Source: Clostridiales bacterium (lineage in GTDB: Bacteria > Bacillota > Clostridia > Christensenellales > Aristaeellaceae). Taken from it: DNA of 17,867 bases. Of the stretch, positions 14,777 through 17,867 are shown piece after piece (the first letter of the stretch is position 1; each line of letters opens with the position of its first letter). The notes beneath the pieces were generated by a model. It did no database searches. It saw nothing but the letters and a program-made list of their open reading frames with translations, and was not told the DNA's origin. The stretch spans positions 1 to 17,867 of the forward strand of contig SFFC01000048.1 in NCBI GenBank assembly GCA_004556985.1, written 5' to 3'. The translations under genes were made by a program, and so were the position numbers.

Positions 14777-14848
14777 GAGGCAGTAAGGATATTTGTATTT
14801 TCCTGAATCAATTCACTGACACAGCGAACGGAGCAAAAGGAGCACATT

Positions 14849-16033
14849 ATGAAGCTTGATTTTGAATACGGCAATGGCTTGATGAGTGCCAACCTGCCGG
14901 ACAGCACCGACATCTTTATCCCCGGCGAGACGGTGCCCGATCCCGAATGCTTGCCGCAGGACTGGGACAGCCTCTACGCGGCGACCCTCGAGAGCATCCG
15001 CCATCCGATCGGCATGGAGCCGCTTTGTGAGCTGGCGCACAAGGGGAGCACGGTCGTCATCGTCATCCCGGACATCGTCAAGGGCGGCAACCAGCCGACG
15101 AGCCACCGCAAGGTCGCCATCCGGGCGTGCCTTGACGAGCTGTACAGCGCGGGCGTTCAGAAGAAGGACGTGCTGCTGCTTTTCTCCAACGGCCTGCATC
15201 CGCGCGCGACCGTGCAGGAGATGAAGACGATTCTGGGCGAGGAGCTGTTCAGCGAGTTCTACTACACCGGCCAGATCACCAGCCACGACAGCGAGGACTA
15301 CGAGCACCTGGTGGACATCGGCTACACTGACCAGGGCGACCACGTCATCATGAACAAATACGTCTATGACGCGGACGTCGCCGTGCTCATCGGCCACACG
15401 CAGGGCAACCCCTACGGCGGCTACTCCGGCGGCTACAAGCACTGCGCGACGGGCATCAGCCACTGGCGCAGCATCAGCGCGCACCACGTGCCGCAGGTCA
15501 TGCACAGGCCGGACTTCGTGCCCGTTTCCACCAACAGCCTGATGCGCGACAAGTTTGACCGCCAGGGCATGCTGATGGAAGAGAAGATGGGCAAGAAGTT
15601 CTTCTGCTGCGACGCTGTGCTCGACACCAAGAGCCGGCAGATCGAGATCAACAGCGGCTGGGCGAAGGAGATGCAGCCCGTCAGCTGGAAGACGGCGGAC
15701 AAGCGCACCTACGTCCACTGGGCGGAGAAGAAATACGACGTCGTCGTCTTCGGCATGCCGACGAACTTCCACTACGGCAACGGCATGGGCACCAACCCGA
15801 TCCAGATGATGCAGGCGCTCTCCGCGCAGGTCATAAGGCACAAGCGCGTGCTCTCCGATCACTGCGTGTTCATCGTGCCCAGCATCTGCGACGGCTGGTT
15901 CCACGAGGAGCGCTGGCCGTACCTGCGCGAGCTCTACGACATGTTCCAGCACGACTACATGCAGACAAGGAGGAATACATCCGCAAGTACCGGTTTGCCA
16001 ACGCATTCCACCCGTTCCACGGCTTCTCGATGA
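14849..16033 (+). CDS. LarA-family nickel-pincer racemase/epimerase homologue, N-terminal part (frameshifted)
   Basis: Residues 1-372 match the LarA (DUF2088) family, which uses a nickel-pincer nucleotide to racemise or epimerise 2-hydroxyacids such as lactate. Key positions are visible: His117 (SNGLHPRAT), His183 (LIGHTQGNPYGG), Lys197 in GYSGGYK (the pincer-attachment lysine) and a His-rich segment SHWRSISAHH (205-213) where the nickel ligand His lies. The usual DxTRP substrate segment is replaced by PDIVKGGNQPT, so lactate is not assured. After residue 372 this frame turns into Ser/Thr/Arg-rich nonsense and stops at 16031-16033, while homologous sequence continues in another frame. ATG 14849 has AAAGGAG (about 14835-14841). 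No larB, larC or larE is in the window. Confidence 0.85.
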   Translation: MKLDFEYGNGLMSANLPDSTDIFIPGETVPDPECLPQDWDSLYAATLESIRHPIGMEPLCELAHKGSTVVIVIPDIVKGGNQPTSHRKVAIRACLDELYSAGVQKKDVLLLFSNGLHPRATVQEMKTILGEELFSEFYYTGQITSHDSEDYEHLVDIGYTDQGDHVIMNKYVYDADVAVLIGHTQGNPYGGYSGGYKHCATGISHWRSISAHHVPQVMHRPDFVPVSTNSLMRDKFDRQGMLMEEKMGKKFFCCDAVLDTKSRQIEINSGWAKEMQPVSWKTADKRTYVHWAEKKYDVVVFGMPTNFHYGNGMGTNPIQMMQALSAQVIRHKRVLSDHCVFIVPSICDGWFHEERWPYLRELYDMFQHDYMQTRRNTSASTGLPTHSTRSTASR

Positions 16034-16305
16034 TGTCGTGCGGCCACCTCGCCGAGATGCACACGAGCGCGATCTACATCGTCGGCGCGCGCGAGCCGGG
16101 CATCGCCCGCGGCATGGGCCTCAAGACGCGCGCGACGGTCGAGGAAGCGCTCGAGGACGCCAAGCGCAAGATCGTCGGGCCGAACCCGAACATCCTCGCG
16201 CTGCCGAGGACCTTCACGACCGCGGCCGTTCACCTTTGCATGAAGGATCCGGCGCAGAACAGCCACTATCGCGACGACGCGCCGGCGCATCCCTGCGGGT
16301 GCTGA
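16030..16305 (+). CDS. C-terminal fragment of the LarA-family gene (other frame)
   Basis: This frame carries the missing C-terminal end of the gene at 14849. Coding sense actually begins near 15964, with DKEEYIRKYRFANAFHPFHG, and runs to the TGA at 16303-16305. Joining it to residue 372 requires restoring one base, most simply a second G in CAG-GAC at about 15964-15965, and would give a protein of about 485 residues. The ATG at 16030 overlaps the upstream stop as ATGA, but starting there would drop about 22 conserved-looking residues. It is therefore a fragment or frameshift rather than an independent gene. It could be a real pseudogene or a sequencing error. Confidence 0.7.
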   Translation: MMSCGHLAEMHTSAIYIVGAREPGIARGMGLKTRATVEEALEDAKRKIVGPNPNILALPRTFTTAAVHLCMKDPAQNSHYRDDAPAHPCGC

Positions 16306-16344
16306 GCGCAAAGCGCAGGATGATCAGGGCAGGAGGAACAGACG

Positions 16345-17130
16345 ATGATATTGATTTGCCTGATTGTATGTATGCTCAGCACGATGGTGGGCGCAATCAG
16401 CGGCATCGGCGGGGGCGTGATCATCAAGCCCATGCTCGATATGACGCTGCCGCTGGGGATGCCGACCATCAGCCTGATCTCCTCGCTCGCCGTGCTGTCG
16501 ATGTCGTTGTTCAGCGTGGGGAAAAACTTCCTCAACACGCAGCGGCAGGCGCTTGACCTGAGGGTCGCCGTGCCGCTGGCCATCGGCTCGACGGCGGGCG
16601 GCGTGACTGGAAAGGCGTGCTTCAACGCCGTCTCCGCGATCCTGGCCGCCGACAAGGCCGTCAAGGCCGCGCAGAATATCCTGCTCCTGCTGCTGATGGC
16701 CGCGGTGCTCATCTCCGCGCTGCGCAAGGGAGAAAAGGCGCAGACAAAGCGCCGCGCCCCCGCGGCGGGGCTTATCGTCGGCTTCATCCTCGGAATGCTG
16801 GCCGCGTTCCTGGGCATTGGCGGCGGACCGCTGAACATGCTCGCGTTGACTGGCTTCTACGGAATGCTGCACAAGGAGGCTGCGCTGTACTCGCTGTTCG
16901 TCATCATCTTCTCGCAGACGGCGGGTATCCTCACGGCGCTCGTCAGCGGCAGCGTGTTGCCGCAGGGGACGCTCATCCTCACGGCGTGTGCTGCGGGCAT
17001 CCTCGGAGGCATCGTCGGGCGCAGATTTGCGGGACGCATGAGCAACAATGCGGTACGCACGCTGTACAACTGCGCGCTGGTGTTCATCATCGCGGTATGC
17101 GCGCTGAACGTTATTTCCATTTTCAGGTAG
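16345..17130 (+). CDS. TSUP family transporter (TauE/SafE-type anion permease)
   Basis: A 261-residue membrane protein with about eight hydrophobic segments and no signal peptide. Two internal repeats each carry the family's GIGGG motif (MVGAISGIGGG, residues 14-24; AAFLGIGGGPLN, 153-164), as expected for the TauE/SafE duplication. Members move sulfite, sulfonates and other organic anions across the cytoplasmic membrane. ATG 16345 is preceded by AGGAGGA, 39 bases after the LarA-like fragment, so the two are probably co-transcribed. The pairing suggests it carries the substrate or product of the LarA-like enzyme, but the ligand is not readable from sequence. It is followed by a hairpin between convergent genes. 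Confidence 0.9.
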   Translation: MILICLIVCMLSTMVGAISGIGGGVIIKPMLDMTLPLGMPTISLISSLAVLSMSLFSVGKNFLNTQRQALDLRVAVPLAIGSTAGGVTGKACFNAVSAILAADKAVKAAQNILLLLLMAAVLISALRKGEKAQTKRRAPAAGLIVGFILGMLAAFLGIGGGPLNMLALTGFYGMLHKEAALYSLFVIIFSQTAGILTALVSGSVLPQGTLILTACAAGILGGIVGRRFAGRMSNNAVRTLYNCALVFIIAVCALNVISIFR

Positions 17131-17147
17131 AGAAAAAGCGAAATATG

Positions 17148-17183
17148 GACGGGCCGCGCATCGGAGAGGATGCGCGGCCTGTT
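17148..17183. terminator. Hairpin terminator between convergent TSUP and regulator genes
   Basis: GGCCGCGCATC (17152-17162) pairs perfectly with GATGCGCGGCC (17169-17179) around a six-base loop, extended outward by further A-T, C-G and G-U pairs. The T-runs are weak on both sides, but the position between two convergent stops (17130 and 17216) supports a bidirectional terminator. Confidence 0.72.
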
Positions 17184-17215
17184 GATGTGTGCGGGCTTTT
17201 CCGGTGAAAGCAGCG

Positions 17216-17866
17216 TCATGCGGGGGAAATCAGGCGCGGGTCGAGCGTACCGATGACCTTGCCGCAGGGGCGAATGCCCTCCGTCATGGGGATGGGGGCA
17301 TAGGCGGGGTTGAGCGAGAGGAGCTCGCCGCGGCCGCAGAGCTTGACATAGCCCATGCCGTCCATGACGAAGACGCCAACCTCGCCCGGCTCCGGCAGAG
17401 CGTCGGAGACGATCAGAATATCGCCGTCATGATAGGCGGGCTCCATGCTGTCGCCGGAGACGGGGACGCCGAAGCTCGCGCCGCGCGGGAGCGAACCGCG
17501 GCGGACGGACACATCGCGGAAGGCATCCGGCCCGAGATAGACGCCCAGACCCGCCGCAGCGGGCTGCTCCGAGATGCGGAAGGAAATCCTCTCCGGCGCG
17601 CGGGAAGCGGCGGAGCGCAAACGGGCAAGCTCCTCCTCAGCGACCAGGCGAACCACGCGCTGACCGTGCGCATCGAGCGAGCGGAACCGCTCAAGCCCCT
17701 CGTATTCCGCCTTTGTGACGGAACGAACGGGGGCATTTTGGATTTCGGGAGAATTGGAGGGGAGGGAGAGCAGTGCATCGGCGGACACATGCAGCAGCTG
17801 CGCCAGGCGGCGCAGGCGGGAGAGATCAGGCTGGCGCTTGCCGGTTTCATAGCCGCAATAGGTGCT
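17216..17866 (-). CDS. XRE-family regulator with S24 (LexA-like) peptidase domain, 5' end missing
   Basis: The minus-strand frame is open to the right edge, so the gene is partial with 216 visible residues. It begins within a helix-turn-helix of the XRE/Cro type (YCGYETGKRQPDLSRLRRLA). A linker follows, then a C-terminal S24 domain with catalytic Ser in VSGDSMEP (visible residue 140) and Lys in GYVKL (visible residue 175). An Ala-Gly pair in QPAAAGLG (visible 105-106) resembles the LexA/repressor self-cleavage site. Such proteins repress promoters and may self-cleave when RecA is activated, but many stand-alone copies are not SOS-controlled. GTG 17788 is an internal codon, not the start. No phage genes are visible beside it. 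Confidence 0.9.
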   Translation of the reverse strand, partial: STYCGYETGKRQPDLSRLRRLAQLLHVSADALLSLPSNSPEIQNAPVRSVTKAEYEGLERFRSLDAHGQRVVRLVAEEELARLRSAASRAPERISFRISEQPAAAGLGVYLGPDAFRDVSVRRGSLPRGASFGVPVSGDSMEPAYHDGDILIVSDALPEPGEVGVFVMDGMGYVKLCGRGELLSLNPAYAPIPMTEGIRPCGKVIGTLDPRLISPA

Positions 17867-17867
17867 G

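Noticed and set aside
1..17867. CRISPR arrays, tRNA or rRNA genes, complete insertion sequences, phage structural genes
   Set aside because: I found no regularly spaced direct repeats, no tRNA-like cloverleaf with a CCA-type end, no rRNA-like sequence and no transposase or phage protein in any frame. Short tRNAs could be missed by eye, but the coding genes leave little room.

Overview
The window is 17.9 kb of GC-rich, densely coding bacterial DNA. It has strong AGGAGG-type ribosome binding sites, short intergenic gaps, solute-binding-protein transporters and a FixJ/LuxR-type two-component system. This suits a high-GC member of the Bacillota (Clostridia-like, probably an anaerobe). That placement is inference: no rRNA or other phylogenetic marker is present.

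Layout. (1) 2-2087 (+): the end of a peptide ABC transporter operon, with the C-terminal part of an OppF-type ATPase followed by an OppA-type binding protein. It is closed by a strong bidirectional terminator. (2) 2173-4107 (-): a secreted protein with four SH3b-like modules, and a FabG-like short-chain dehydrogenase with its own terminator and a near-consensus sigma-A-type promoter. (3) 4334-5494 (+): a PfkA-family phosphofructokinase with mixed ATP/PPi-type signature residues, ending in an intrinsic terminator. (4) 5600-8220 (+): an SsuABC/TauABC-type importer (permease, ATPase, NMT1-like binding protein). The binding-protein gene is flanked by intercistronic stem-loops. (5) 8295-10471 (+): a two-component system with a seven-helix histidine kinase and a LuxR-type response regulator, whose reading frames overlap at TTGA. 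(6) 10526-14571 (+): a NagB-like, NagA, class II aldolase and divergent triosephosphate isomerase cassette. (7) 14572-14848: a structured, repeat-like intergenic region without a gene. (8) 14849-17130 (+): a LarA-family gene broken by an apparent one-base deletion, then a TSUP/TauE-type transporter. (9) 17216-17866 (-): a partial XRE-S24 (LexA-like) regulator running off the right edge.

How the genes fit together. NagA, NagB, phosphofructokinase, aldolase and triosephosphate isomerase together can take N-acetylglucosamine-6-phosphate (or a related amino-sugar phosphate) to triose phosphates. All five steps are encoded here, although no sugar kinase or PTS is visible. The transporter, two-component system and amino-sugar cassette lie on one strand without an obvious strong terminator from about 5.54 to 14.57 kb. 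They may be co-expressed, with the kinase sensing the transported ligand or the sugar. The LarA-like/TSUP pair after the structured gap looks like a separate 2-hydroxyacid or related organic-anion module.

Most of the window consists of known families. The items most worth a second look are the larA frameshift, the divergent glycolytic paralogue cassette, the hybrid PFK active site, and the seven-helix kinase encoded directly after an SsuABC-type transporter. I did not find a clearly new system such as a defence island, CRISPR array or biosynthetic cluster.
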